A stretch of DNA of 48,837 nt from an uncultured Clostridia bacterium. GTDB taxonomy: Bacteria > Bacillota > Clostridia > Oscillospirales > Acutalibacteraceae. Shown one piece after another: positions 25,123 to 33,377 of this stretch (the first letter of the stretch is position 1; each line of letters starts with the position of its first letter). The stretch is taken from contig CALWIO010000015.1 of NCBI GenBank assembly GCA_944380765.1, positions 1 to 48,837 of the forward strand. Reading direction: 5' to 3'. The notes under the pieces are model-generated. The model ran no database searches. It saw only the letters and a program-made list of their open reading frames with translations, and was not told where the DNA came from. A program made the position numbers and the translations under genes.

Positions 25123-26000
25123 TAGTCAAACTCCTTTCCGCAGCGCGCAATTCTCTCGGCGCTGTAATTGTCGAGGTCCTGAGCGGCGACTGCCGCCATT
25201 TCATCGTCAATGGCGCCGTAATGCCATTTGTAGTTTCCTGCCGTCAGCTTGATTCCCACGCCCTTAACGGTGTCGGCAACAATGACGGTGGGCTTATCCT
25301 TGCATTCGTGAGCGGCGTCAATAGCCTTGCAAAGCTCAACAATGTTGTTGCCGTCGCACACAATCGTGTTGAAACCGAAAGCCACGAATTTGTCCGCAAG
25401 GGGTTCAAGCTTCATAACATCTTCGGTGTTTCCGTCAATCATACAGTGGTTGCGGTCAACAATGGTGATGCAGTTGCAGAGGTTGTAATGGTGAATTGTC
25501 ATAAGACCTTCCCAGTTGGAGCCTTCGTCAAGCTCGCCGTCACCGGTTACAACATAGGTGTAATAATCCTTGCCGAGAACTCTCGCGGCAATAGCGGTGC
25601 CGGCGGCTATCGGAATACCGTGTCCGAGTGAGCCGGTGGAGGCGTCAACGCCCACAACCTTGTTGGAGTCAAGGTGGATACCCATTTTTGAGTTGGTAAG
25701 GTTAAAAGTTTTGAGCTGTTCCATATCGTTCCAGCCGAAGTCGCAGAGCACGGGAGCGTAAGCTATTCCCGCGTGTCCTTTACTGAGAATGAAACGGTCT
25801 CTGTCCTCCCATTTGGGGTCCTCTTTTTTGATGTTGAGGTATCTGTGGTACATAACGGTAAGAATGTCCATAACGCTCATACCGCCGCCGATATGTCCGC
25901 TTCCCGCCCAGACTGTTGTCTGAAGGCAGAGGTGGCGCAGGTCGTTGGCTTTCTTTTCAAGAGCGAGCCATTCTTCCTTGGTCAAAGGTGCTTTTTGCAT
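25122..26000 (-). CDS. Transketolase, N-terminal (thiamine diphosphate/PP) subunit
   Basis: 292 residues covering the pyrophosphate-binding domain. AGSGHIGGGMS near 32-42, LSKGHAGIAYAP near 73-84, STGSLGHGIPIAAGTAIA near 120-137, and the thiamine diphosphate/Mg motif GDGELDEGSNWEG near 153-165 ending in VDRN. Most textbook transketolases have Gln where this one has His in SLGHG. It pairs with the C-terminal subunit encoded next, with a one-base TAATG overlap. GGAGG is the ribosome binding site of the ATG at 26000. It transfers a two-carbon ketol unit; the acceptor in this operon is unknown. Confidence 0.9.
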   Translation of the reverse strand: MQKAPLTKEEWLALEKKANDLRHLCLQTTVWAGSGHIGGGMSVMDILTVMYHRYLNIKKEDPKWEDRDRFILSKGHAGIAYAPVLCDFGWNDMEQLKTFNLTNSKMGIHLDSNKVVGVDASTGSLGHGIPIAAGTAIAARVLGKDYYTYVVTGDGELDEGSNWEGLMTIHHYNLCNCITIVDRNHCMIDGNTEDVMKLEPLADKFVAFGFNTIVCDGNNIVELCKAIDAAHECKDKPTVIVADTVKGVGIKLTAGNYKWHYGAIDDEMAAVAAQDLDNYSAERIARCGKEFD

Positions 26001-26058
26001 AATCTTCCTCCCTGTTTTTTGTATTATAAGCGAAGTCCCCGCTTCGCGTTTTTACATA

Positions 26059-27327
26059 TCAGCCCTTAATTTCGGGGTGACGCTTCGCGACTACCGAGAA
26101 AGCGTCCTCGGCTATGTCAACGGCAAGCCTGATGTCGTCCTCGGTTAATGAGGCGTTGATAAAGTGGTTGTGGTGAGAGGCGAGGAAAAGTCCTCTGCTC
26201 ACGCACTCGGAAATCCACTCCTGATGAAGCATAAGGCTGTCGTCATTGGCAATGCGAAGATAGAACAGCGCGGGCTCGCCGGATACCACAAGGTCAAAGC
26301 CGTGCTCGGCGGCAGCGGCCTTGAAGCCGTCGGTAAGCTGAGTGCCGAGGCGGCGGAACATTGTGGGAATATCAAGAGCCTTCATCTTGTTAATGCAGGC
26401 TATGCAGGCGGCAAAGGGAACGGCGCTCATCCAGTATGAGCCTGTGTAGGTCATTCCCGAAACCGTGGCTTTCATGTGCTCGCCGCCGCAGAGGGCTGAC
26501 ATGTTGTAGCCGTTTGCGAGAGCCTTGCAGAAGCATATAAGGTCGGCTTTTATTCCGTAATAGTGGTCGGAGCCGGCAAGGTCAAGACGGAAGCCCGTTC
26601 TTACATCGTCAAAAATAAGAACGATTCCCTTTTCGTCGCAGAACTTGCGTACGGCCTGCCAGTATTCGGTCGAGGCAACCTCATTGTCCTTGAAATTGCC
26701 GTGGTCATAGGGCTGAGCGATAAGGCCGGCAATATCGCCGTTGTTATCGTCATAAGCCTGTTGAAGAGCGTCAAGGTCAAACCAGGGAACGATAACATTG
26801 TTGGCAACATCTTCGGGAGTGATTCCGGGATAGTCAACCTTTTGAGCCCACTGAAAATCGCCGTGATAATAGCCTTTTAAGAATATAATTTTTTTCTTGT
26901 GGGTGTGAGCGCGGGCGGACATAACGGCAAGCGTTGTGGTGTCCGAACCGTTTTTGCAGAAGAACGCCCAGTCTGCGGAAGCTACGGTGTCAACAAGATT
27001 TTCGGCGCACTCAACCATAACCTTTGAGGGGGAGGTGGTGCAGTTGCCGAGCTTTAACTGCTTTAATGCGGCGGCGTCAACATCGGGGTCGTTGTAGCCC
27101 AGAACATTGGGACCGTAAGCGCACATAAAGTCGAGATATTTATTTCCGTCAACATCCCAGAAATATGAGCCCTCAGCCTTTTCCGAGAAGAAGGGCCATT
27201 TTGAAACGGGAACCCAGAGCCCCTCCGCAGGGCCTAAGTGACCGTATATGCCGGAAGGGATAACCTTTACGGCTCTGTCAAAATATTCACGGCTTTTGTC
27301 GTGCTTGTATTCGGGAAATTTACTCAT
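26059..27327 (-). CDS. Class III PLP-dependent aminotransferase (GSAM-like)
   Basis: A 422-residue fold-type I enzyme resembling glutamate-1-semialdehyde aminomutase and related class III aminotransferases. AFFCKNGSDTTTLAVMSARA near 121-140 binds the phosphate, KGYYHGDFQWA near 151-161 stacks on PLP, FDDVRTGFR near 239-247 supplies the Asp to the pyridine N (family consensus D[ED]V.xGFR), and ICFCKALANGYNMSAL near 264-279 contains the PLP Lys at about 268. No porphyrin genes are nearby, so heme synthesis is unlikely. It is the second gene of the five-gene operon, directly upstream of the transketolase halves. The substrate is unknown. Confidence 0.9.
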   Translation of the reverse strand: MSKFPEYKHDKSREYFDRAVKVIPSGIYGHLGPAEGLWVPVSKWPFFSEKAEGSYFWDVDGNKYLDFMCAYGPNVLGYNDPDVDAAALKQLKLGNCTTSPSKVMVECAENLVDTVASADWAFFCKNGSDTTTLAVMSARAHTHKKKIIFLKGYYHGDFQWAQKVDYPGITPEDVANNVIVPWFDLDALQQAYDDNNGDIAGLIAQPYDHGNFKDNEVASTEYWQAVRKFCDEKGIVLIFDDVRTGFRLDLAGSDHYYGIKADLICFCKALANGYNMSALCGGEHMKATVSGMTYTGSYWMSAVPFAACIACINKMKALDIPTMFRRLGTQLTDGFKAAAAEHGFDLVVSGEPALFYLRIANDDSLMLHQEWISECVSRGLFLASHHNHFINASLTEDDIRLAVDIAEDAFSVVAKRHPEIKG

Positions 27328-27341
27328 TTTGCTTTTCCTCC

Positions 27342-28103
27342 TTACGCCAGATACAGAGCAACTCTGTCGAGAATTCTGTTAAGATTGTCAACCATTGAGA
27401 GCATACCTCTTATTTCAATGGTGCCCCTGCCTATACATTCAAGCGAGTTGATTCTGCCGTTGAAAAGGTCGTTGGCAAGCTGAATGCTGTCAAAGGTCAT
27501 AATGGCGCGCGGCTTTTCGGGCGCCTGCTTGATTGTGACAAGGTGATTGTCCTTCGCTCTGATGGTGGCGACGGGTCCGTTCTTGATGCCGAAGCTCACA
27601 TCGCCGTCGGATATGTATGAGGCGCTCGCCTTGCCTATGGCGTCCTGATTTCCTATCTGTGAAAGCGCTACGGAAATGGTGTAGAAAGTCAGCACCGTTG
27701 AAAGCTCAAAGAAAGCCGGGTCTTTTAAAGCCTCCTCGGTGGGGCGCATAAGCTCTGTGAGCCTGTCGGTCAAAGCGGTGAAAGTCTTTAAAAGAAAGCC
27801 CACTTTTGTAAGTCCCTTGGTGGGGACGGGCGTGGTTTCACCGTTTATAATCTTGTTGAATTTTTCGCAGGACGATACAGGAATTTTAATGTCGCATTTT
27901 TTGACTCCGTCCTCCATGCGGCAGCCGGCCGAGGTGAAGGTAATTGTGGCGGCAGGGCCGTCTTTTACCTCAAACGCCAGCGAAACGGGCTTTTTGAGCG
28001 TAGAAAGGATTTCCTTGGCCTTGTCGTCCAGCTCGCAAAGGTTTTCCAGCGTTCCGAGTACGGCATACATATTTATATACGCCATAGTTCTTGAATCAGT
28101 CAT
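27342..28103 (-). CDS. SCP2-like protein A (sterol-carrier-type fold), operon head
   Basis: A 253-residue soluble protein with two SCP2-like modules: VSLAFEVKDGPAATITF then CEKFNKIINGETTPVPTKGL (about 40-105), and GIKNGPVATIRA then MTFDSIQLANDLFNGRINSL (about 170-225). The layout and module spacing match the operon's last gene (23261-24067), so the two are probably paralogues with different roles, perhaps a heteromer or two carriers. GGAGGAG precedes the ATG at 28103, and a foldable leader lies upstream. The family is inferred from pattern only. Confidence 0.62.
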   Translation of the reverse strand: MTDSRTMAYINMYAVLGTLENLCELDDKAKEILSTLKKPVSLAFEVKDGPAATITFTSAGCRMEDGVKKCDIKIPVSSCEKFNKIINGETTPVPTKGLTKVGFLLKTFTALTDRLTELMRPTEEALKDPAFFELSTVLTFYTISVALSQIGNQDAIGKASASYISDGDVSFGIKNGPVATIRAKDNHLVTIKQAPEKPRAIMTFDSIQLANDLFNGRINSLECIGRGTIEIRGMLSMVDNLNRILDRVALYLA

Positions 28104-28133
28104 ACTTTTAACTCCTCCTTTATGGAAAACATT

Positions 28134-28223
28134 GCCCCCGTTTAAGGGGCGTATTCACGGTTTGAACCGCAGCTTTATGTATTCCCATATTCAGGGCGGC
28201 AGGAGCAAATTCCTGCACATAAA
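28134..28223 (-). ncRNA. Foldable leader RNA before the SCP2/aminotransferase/transketolase operon
   Basis: Inverted repeats crowd this leader. A 7-bp helix (28174-28180 with 28217-28223, TTTATGT/ACATAAA) encloses two hairpins: GCAGGA/TCCTGC (28199-28204/28211-28216) and CCC/GGG (28184-28186/28194-28196). Closer to the gene are CGGTT/AACCG (28158-28162/28165-28169) and GCCCC/GGGGC (28134-28138/28146-28150), the last about 15 nt from the ribosome binding site. No run of U follows, so these are not simple terminators. The arrangement looks like a cis-regulatory RNA. It would fold on either strand, so a separate small RNA, for example a 6S-type RNA, is an alternative. I match it to no known riboswitch. 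Confidence 0.4.
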
Positions 28224-28321
28224 ACTATTGTCCACAGTTTAGAATAACAAAAAATTGCCGTAAAATCAAGTGAATTTAGTGCAAAATTTAACAATTTGTT
28301 AGTGATTTTTTATTTTGTATA

Positions 28322-28330
28322 TGTTATAAT
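28322..28330 (+). promoter_or_regulatory. Extended -10 promoter element of secA
   Basis: TGTTATAAT (TG at 28322-28323, TATAAT at 28325-28330) on the plus strand, with a poor -35. The leader to the ATG at 28435 is about 100 nt. Confidence 0.5.
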
Positions 28331-28434
28331 AACTCTATTATTATGGGTTTATATGCAGCTTTACAAGGACTGCGCAAAACCCGGAAATTCTGCAATGTAA
28401 AGTATTGCGCTAATAATTTTGAAAGGAAATATAT

Positions 28435-31161
28435 ATGTCGCTTTTTAAGAAAATTTTCGGGGATTATTCCTCGCGTGAGGTAAAAAGGATAATTCCCCTG
28501 CAAAACAAGGTGCTGGCGCTTGAAGAGGAGTACAAGGCGCTGACAGACGAGCAGCTTCAGGCGAAAACGCCCGAATTTAAAGAAAGGCTTAAAAACGGTG
28601 AAACTCTTGACGATATTCTGCCGGAGGCGTTTGCCGCCTGCCGTGAGGCTTCGGCGAGAGTTCTTAATATGCGTCATTTCCCCGTTCAGATAATCGGCGG
28701 AATCGTGCTGCATCAGGGCAGAATTGCCGAGATGCGCACCGGCGAGGGTAAAACTCTCGTGGCGACTTTGCCCGCCTACCTTAACGCTCTTACGGGAAAA
28801 GGCGTTCACATTGTAACCGTCAACGATTATCTTGCCCGCCGTGACTCCGAGTGGATGGGCAAGCTTTACAGGTTTATGGGACTCTCGGTGGGACTCATTG
28901 TTCACGATCTGGACGGCGAGCAGAGAAGAAAGGCGTACGCCTGCGACATAACTTACGGCACCAATAACGAGATGGGCTTTGACTATCTGCGTGACAATAT
29001 GGTAATCTACGCCGAGCAGAGGGTACAGCGCGGCCACAGCTTCGCCATAGTTGATGAGGTGGACTCAATTCTTATTGACGAGGCGAGAACTCCCCTTATT
29101 ATTTCCGGTATGGGCGACAAGTCCACCGACCTTTACAAAATCACAAACGATTTCGCCAGAAGGCTTAAAATGTTCAAGGTCAAGGAAATCGACTCCAAGA
29201 AAAACTATGAGGATATTGTCGGCGAGGACGATGATTATATAGTTGACGAAAAGGCAAAAACCGCGTCACTTACCAAAAACGGCATCAAAAAGGCTGAGGC
29301 GTTTTTCGGTATCGACAACCTTGCCGATATGGAAAACCTTACAATTCAGCACCACATTGACCTTGCCATTAAGGCGATAGGCGTAATGAAGCGCGATGTG
29401 GACTATGTTGTAAAAGACGGTCAGGTGCTTATAGTTGACGAGTTCACGGGCAGAATTATGAACGGCCGCCGCTATTCAGACGGTCTGCATCAGGCTATTG
29501 AGGCGAAGGAGAATGTCAAGGTTGAGCGCGAGTCAAAAACCCTCGCCACAATCACTTTCCAGAACTATTTCCGCCTTTATAAAAAGCTGTCCGGTATGAC
29601 CGGTACCGCCATGACCGAAAAGCAGGAGTTTGAGGAGATTTATAACCTTGATGTTATTGAAATCCCCACAAACAAGCCTATGATAAGGGTTGACGAGGAC
29701 GATGTGCTCTATAAAACCGAGCAGGCGAAATTCAACGCGGTAATCGAGCAGATTCTGGAATGTAACAAAAAAGGCCAGCCTGTGCTTGTGGGTACCACCA
29801 ATATCGAAAAGAGCGAACTTTTAAGCAAGGCGCTTCGCAAGCGCGGCATTAAGCACGAGGTGCTCAACGCCAAGTATCACGAAAAGGAAGCCGAGATTAT
29901 AGCTCAGGCGGGCTCGCTCGGAGCCGTTACCATAGCCACCAATATGGCGGGACGCGGAACCGATATTATACTCGGCGGCAACCCCGAGTATATGGCACTT
30001 TCCGAAATGAGAAGAATGGAATATCCCGAAGAGCTTATTGCCGAGGCAACCGGCTTTGCCGAAACCGACAACGAGGATATACTCGCGGCGCGCGCGGCGT
30101 ACCGTGAGCTTGAAGGCAAATATAAGGAGCGCTTAAAGGACGAGGCGCAGAAAGTGCGCGAGGCGGGCGGACTTTATATTATCGGCACCGAGCGCCACGA
30201 GTCAAGGCGTATCGACAATCAGTTAAGAGGCCGTTCCGGCAGACAGGGCGACCCCGGACGCAGCAGGTTTTATCTCTCGGCTGAGGATGAGCTTTTAAGG
30301 CTCTTTGCCGGCGACAGGTTCTATAACATCCTTGACACCTTCAAGAGCGTGGGAGATATGCCCATTGAGGCAAAAATGTTCACAAGCACCATAGAGAGCG
30401 CCCAGAAAAAGGTAGAGGGCAACAACTTTGCGGCGCGCCGTAATGTTCTCAGGTTTGACGATGTAATGAACAAGCAGAGAGAGGTCATTTACGGTCAGCG
30501 AAATCAGGTGCTTGACGGAGCCGATATTCACGCCACCGTTTTAAAGATGATAGACGATTATATTGACGAAACGGTTGATTTTTACTGCCCGGCTCAGCAT
30601 GACCCGGCTGACTGGAATGTGGGCGGACTTCTTTCAAAGCTGCGCTATCTCGGCGAGCCGGACGAGTCGCTTAAAGGCGATAACGCCGGGCTTAAAAACT
30701 ACTATGCCGATAAGGCGCACAGCGTCTATGAGGGCAAGGAGAAAGAGTACGGTCCGGCAATAATGAGCGAGCTTGAACGCAAGGTGCTGCTTCATAATGT
30801 TGACCTGCGCTGGATGGATCACCTTGACGCTATGGAAGAGCTCAAACGCGGCATTTATCTGCGCTCTTACGGTCAGCAGGACCCCGTTGTGGCGTTCAGA
30901 ATGGAAAGCTTTGATATGTTTGACGAAATGACGGCGCTTATCCGCGAGGGAACAGCTACCACAATGCTCACCTTCCGCCTTAAAAGCGAAGAGGATATAA
31001 AGAGGGAGCAGGCGGCTAAAATTACCGCCACAAGCGGAGCGAGCGACGGCAGCGAGAGAAAACAGCCCGTAAAGAAAGGGCAGAAGGTCGGCAGAAACGA
31101 CCCGTGCCCGTGCGGAAGCGGCAAAAAATATAAAAAGTGCTGCGGCATGAACGAAAGCTAA
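28435..31161 (+). CDS. secA: Preprotein translocase ATPase SecA
   Basis: Motor of the Sec export channel. 908 residues, normal for Sec[18 protein letters not shown] near residues 99-115 is Walker [21 protein letters not shown] near 206-225 is the DEAD-type Walker [13 protein letters not shown] and [11 protein letters not shown] are later helicase motifs. The tail [20 protein letters not shown] is the zinc-binding SEC-C motif for SecB or ribosome contact. AAAGGA precedes the ATG at 28435. Two membrane-protein genes follow at 20 bp and with a 4-bp overlap, so they are probably co-transcribed. Confidence 0.98.
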   Translation: MSLFKKIFGDYSSREVKRIIPLQNKVLALEEEYKALTDEQLQAKTPEFKERLKNGETLDDILPEAFAACREASARVLNMRHFPVQIIGGIVLHQGRIAEMRTGEGKTLVATLPAYLNALTGKGVHIVTVNDYLARRDSEWMGKLYRFMGLSVGLIVHDLDGEQRRKAYACDITYGTNNEMGFDYLRDNMVIYAEQRVQRGHSFAIVDEVDSILIDEARTPLIISGMGDKSTDLYKITNDFARRLKMFKVKEIDSKKNYEDIVGEDDDYIVDEKAKTASLTKNGIKKAEAFFGIDNLADMENLTIQHHIDLAIKAIGVMKRDVDYVVKDGQVLIVDEFTGRIMNGRRYSDGLHQAIEAKENVKVERESKTLATITFQNYFRLYKKLSGMTGTAMTEKQEFEEIYNLDVIEIPTNKPMIRVDEDDVLYKTEQAKFNAVIEQILECNKKGQPVLVGTTNIEKSELLSKALRKRGIKHEVLNAKYHEKEAEIIAQAGSLGAVTIATNMAGRGTDIILGGNPEYMALSEMRRMEYPEELIAEATGFAETDNEDILAARAAYRELEGKYKERLKDEAQKVREAGGLYIIGTERHESRRIDNQLRGRSGRQGDPGRSRFYLSAEDELLRLFAGDRFYNILDTFKSVGDMPIEAKMFTSTIESAQKKVEGNNFAARRNVLRFDDVMNKQREVIYGQRNQVLDGADIHATVLKMIDDYIDETVDFYCPAQHDPADWNVGGLLSKLRYLGEPDESLKGDNAGLKNYYADKAHSVYEGKEKEYGPAIMSELERKVLLHNVDLRWMDHLDAMEELKRGIYLRSYGQQDPVVAFRMESFDMFDEMTALIREGTATTMLTFRLKSEEDIKREQAAKITATSGASDGSERKQPVKKGQKVGRNDPCPCGSGKKYKKCCGMNES

Positions 31162-31180
31162 CCGAGAAGGAGGTACCGGC

Positions 31181-32770
31181 TTGGAAAAAAAGAAAAAATC
31201 TCTGAAAAACGAGGAAACCAAAAACGAGGAGTCTGTAAACGGGGAAATCAAAGAGGAAAAAACCGCGCAGGAGGAAACCGAGGGCGGGGATTACCGTGAG
31301 GAGATGGAGGAACTCGCCAGAATATTCAAAGAGGAGCTTCAAAAGGCGGTTCAGGATTCGCAGGAGGCGGCTGAGATTGACGACCTTGACAAAATCGAGG
31401 TCGAGGGCTATGACCCGAAAGCCGTTTCGCTTGACGAGAGCAGGCAGCCCGTACAGGAAAGCGAGCTTTGCGAGTGCTGCGGCGAAAGACCGAGAGGCAC
31501 AAAGAAAAACCCCGACAGCGTTTTCTGCGAGCAGTGCGAGGCGATTCTGGAAAAATATCCCTATGACTGGAAAGGCATTGTGGCGGTTGTCGCCATGCTC
31601 GGTATAGTCATAACGGCTCTTGTGTATTTCGCGGCGCAGGTTCCTCTGTTTTCAAAAATGAAACTGGGCGACAGCGCGCTCGCCGAAAACCGGGTTTATA
31701 CCGCTATGACAAAGTATGACGAAGCGGTAAACTGTATTGACGAAGAGGATTTGTCCGATTATTACGGACTTTTCGCCAAGCGCATAAAGGCGGAATATAA
31801 GCTTATCGACATGAGCACGGCTCTCACCGAGTGCGAGGAGTATATTCCCGAAAGCGTTATGAAGCTTCCGTCTTTCAGGGGAATTTCAAAAATATATGAC
31901 GAGATAAGAATAATGCAGGGCTCGGCCTTTGTTATTCAGGACGCGCTCGCGGAGTATGAAACCGTTGAGTTTGATGAGATTGTTTCGGCGCTTGACGCGC
32001 TTTCGGGCAAAAAGATATATGAAAAGAACGGCTCATACTATCCCGAAACCGATACCGAATACACGCCTGACGGCAGCGAGTTTGTTTTCGTCTGCGACGA
32101 GGGCTGGCTGAATCTTTACAGATATTCGGCAGCGATTTATTCCGAGCAGGACGAGGAGCTTTTGATTGACTACCTTGAAAAGGCGGCGGACGGGTCGGAG
32201 TATCTCCAAAGGCTTGTGTACCCGCTTTTAGCGTCAACCTATGTAGGAACGGGCAACTATGACAAGGCGGAATCTCTGGCGCTGACTATAAAAGAGCATA
32301 ACGCCGAGGGCGTTGATTACTATATGATAAAGTCAATGCTCGCAAGATACCGCGACAGTGATTACGAGGCGGGAATAAAGTACTGCGACGAGGGACTCGA
32401 TATGCTCAGCTCCCTTGCAAACGGCGAGGACATTATGCAGCAGCTCGGCTACATTCTCTCAATTCAGAAATCGCTCAATCTTGTAATGCAGGCGGAGCAG
32501 CTCAGCGGCAGCGCCCGTACCGACAAGCTCAAAGAGGCGCTGGACTTTGCAGGCGACGCCTATTCTTACAGCGGCACCGTTCAGGCAAGGGACTTTTACG
32601 CAATCGTGAGCCTCGCGGTGGATAATACCGAGGTGTATGACGCCCTCAGCGAGGAGATTGAGGAATACGGCGACGATTCAATCGCCTTCTCCGACCATGT
32701 GACCGACTATAAGGACGGCAAAATTTCGCTGACCGAAATCGCTATGAGCGGGAGGTATGATTTACAGTGA
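31181..32770 (+). CDS. Zinc-ribbon, single-TM, TPR-like protein of unknown function
   Basis: 529 residues. A charged Lys/Glu N-terminus (about 1-90) is followed by a four-Cys zinc-ribbon-like motif (CECCGERP then FCEQCEAI, about 96-122), one membrane helix (about 130-152), and a long helical extracytoplasmic-side part with repeated Tyr/Ala-rich helix pairs like TPRs (about 160-510). The start is TTG at 31181 with AAGGAGGT 6 nt upstream. It is 20 bp after secA. The topology puts the ribbon inside and the helical array outside, as in some membrane-bound chaperone or scaffold proteins. I recognise no named family. Confidence 0.7.
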   Translation: MEKKKKSLKNEETKNEESVNGEIKEEKTAQEETEGGDYREEMEELARIFKEELQKAVQDSQEAAEIDDLDKIEVEGYDPKAVSLDESRQPVQESELCECCGERPRGTKKNPDSVFCEQCEAILEKYPYDWKGIVAVVAMLGIVITALVYFAAQVPLFSKMKLGDSALAENRVYTAMTKYDEAVNCIDEEDLSDYYGLFAKRIKAEYKLIDMSTALTECEEYIPESVMKLPSFRGISKIYDEIRIMQGSAFVIQDALAEYETVEFDEIVSALDALSGKKIYEKNGSYYPETDTEYTPDGSEFVFVCDEGWLNLYRYSAAIYSEQDEELLIDYLEKAADGSEYLQRLVYPLLASTYVGTGNYDKAESLALTIKEHNAEGVDYYMIKSMLARYRDSDYEAGIKYCDEGLDMLSSLANGEDIMQQLGYILSIQKSLNLVMQAEQLSGSARTDKLKEALDFAGDAYSYSGTVQARDFYAIVSLAVDNTEVYDALSEEIEEYGDDSIAFSDHVTDYKDGKISLTEIAMSGRYDLQ

Positions 32771-33321
32771 CGGTTATATATGTAATAGTAAAAATGCTTA
32801 CGCTTCCCGGAGCGGTAACCCACGCTTTTTTTGAGCACATGTGCTGCCGGATGTCAAAAATAATCGTTGACGACGCGCGCGTTATTCAGACGAACGAGAT
32901 GCTTTCGCATGTTGACCACGAGCTTGTAAAGCGCAGGGGAGCCAGCTTTGACATCTGCTTTATCCCGTTTTTGTTCAACCTGTTTCTGGGCATAATAGCT
33001 TTAAGCTACGGCGCTGCCATGATTTATTATTTTTCAAATTTTAAAAGCGCTTTTGCGTGGATTTGCCTTTATCTCGGCATATCTCTCTGCGCCAATCTGT
33101 TCCCTCAGGTTGAGGATGTCGCCATGCTCAGGGAAAATATTTACAAGCGCAAAAAAGGTCTTGCCGCAAAAATTTTCGTATCTCCCTTTTACGCCGTGTT
33201 TTTTGTAGGCGCGTATCTTGAAAAATTCGGACTCACGCTTATCACATCGGTGGCGTTTTCATTTGCGGTTCCCTATATTCTGGGCTGGTTTATACCTTCG
33301 CTTTACAGAGTTATGGCGTAA
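32767..33321 (+). CDS. Small polytopic membrane protein, unknown function
   Basis: 184 residues with about four hydrophobic segments (near 55-75, 90-108, 130-150 and 160-178) and a helical cytoplasmic stretch. GTG at 32767 overlaps the TGA of the zinc-ribbon protein (GTGA), with GGGAGG about 10 nt upstream, so the two genes are translationally coupled. No HExxH or other catalytic motif is visible. It may form a complex with the upstream protein, with secA leading the unit. Confidence 0.68.
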   Translation: MTVIYVIVKMLTLPGAVTHAFFEHMCCRMSKIIVDDARVIQTNEMLSHVDHELVKRRGASFDICFIPFLFNLFLGIIALSYGAAMIYYFSNFKSAFAWICLYLGISLCANLFPQVEDVAMLRENIYKRKKGLAAKIFVSPFYAVFFVGAYLEKFGLTLITSVAFSFAVPYILGWFIPSLYRVMA

Positions 33322-33334
33322 CCTGATAAAAATT

Positions 33335-33366
33335 AAAAGCCGGACTTTTAAAGTCCGGCTTTTTTA
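33335..33366. terminator. Terminator of the secA operon
   Basis: AAAAGCCGGACTT (33335-33347) and AAGTCCGGCTTTT (33351-33363) with a 3-nt loop, then more T's. It is nearly symmetric, so it can also stop the converging GH28 transcript. Confidence 0.92.
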
Positions 33367-33377
33367 TGCTTTTTTAT

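Larger units (their letters stand above)
28104..28434. other. 331-bp intergenic region between the divergent SCP2 operon and secA
   Basis: Contains no convincing gene. The half near 28104-28230 holds the foldable leader of the minus-strand operon. 28231-28324 is very AT-rich. The secA promoter -10 is at 28325-28330 and the secA leader of about 100 nt follows. The plus-strand ORF 27739-28242 is a shadow of the SCP2-A gene. Confidence 0.7.

Noticed and set aside
26059..27327. Glutamate-1-semialdehyde aminomutase of heme synthesis
   Set aside because: No other hem genes are present, and the neighbours are transketolase and SCP2-like genes, so only the class III family is claimed.
28174..28223. 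A 6S RNA gene in the intergenic region before secA
   Set aside because: Only the paired stretches suggest it. The length, a clear promoter and terminator of its own are missing, so I kept it as an unassigned foldable leader.
30634..31251. A 205-codon open frame on the minus strand opposite secA
   Set aside because: It has no ribosome binding site, lies entirely opposite the conserved SecA C-terminus and the next gene, and shows no recognisable domain: a shadow ORF.
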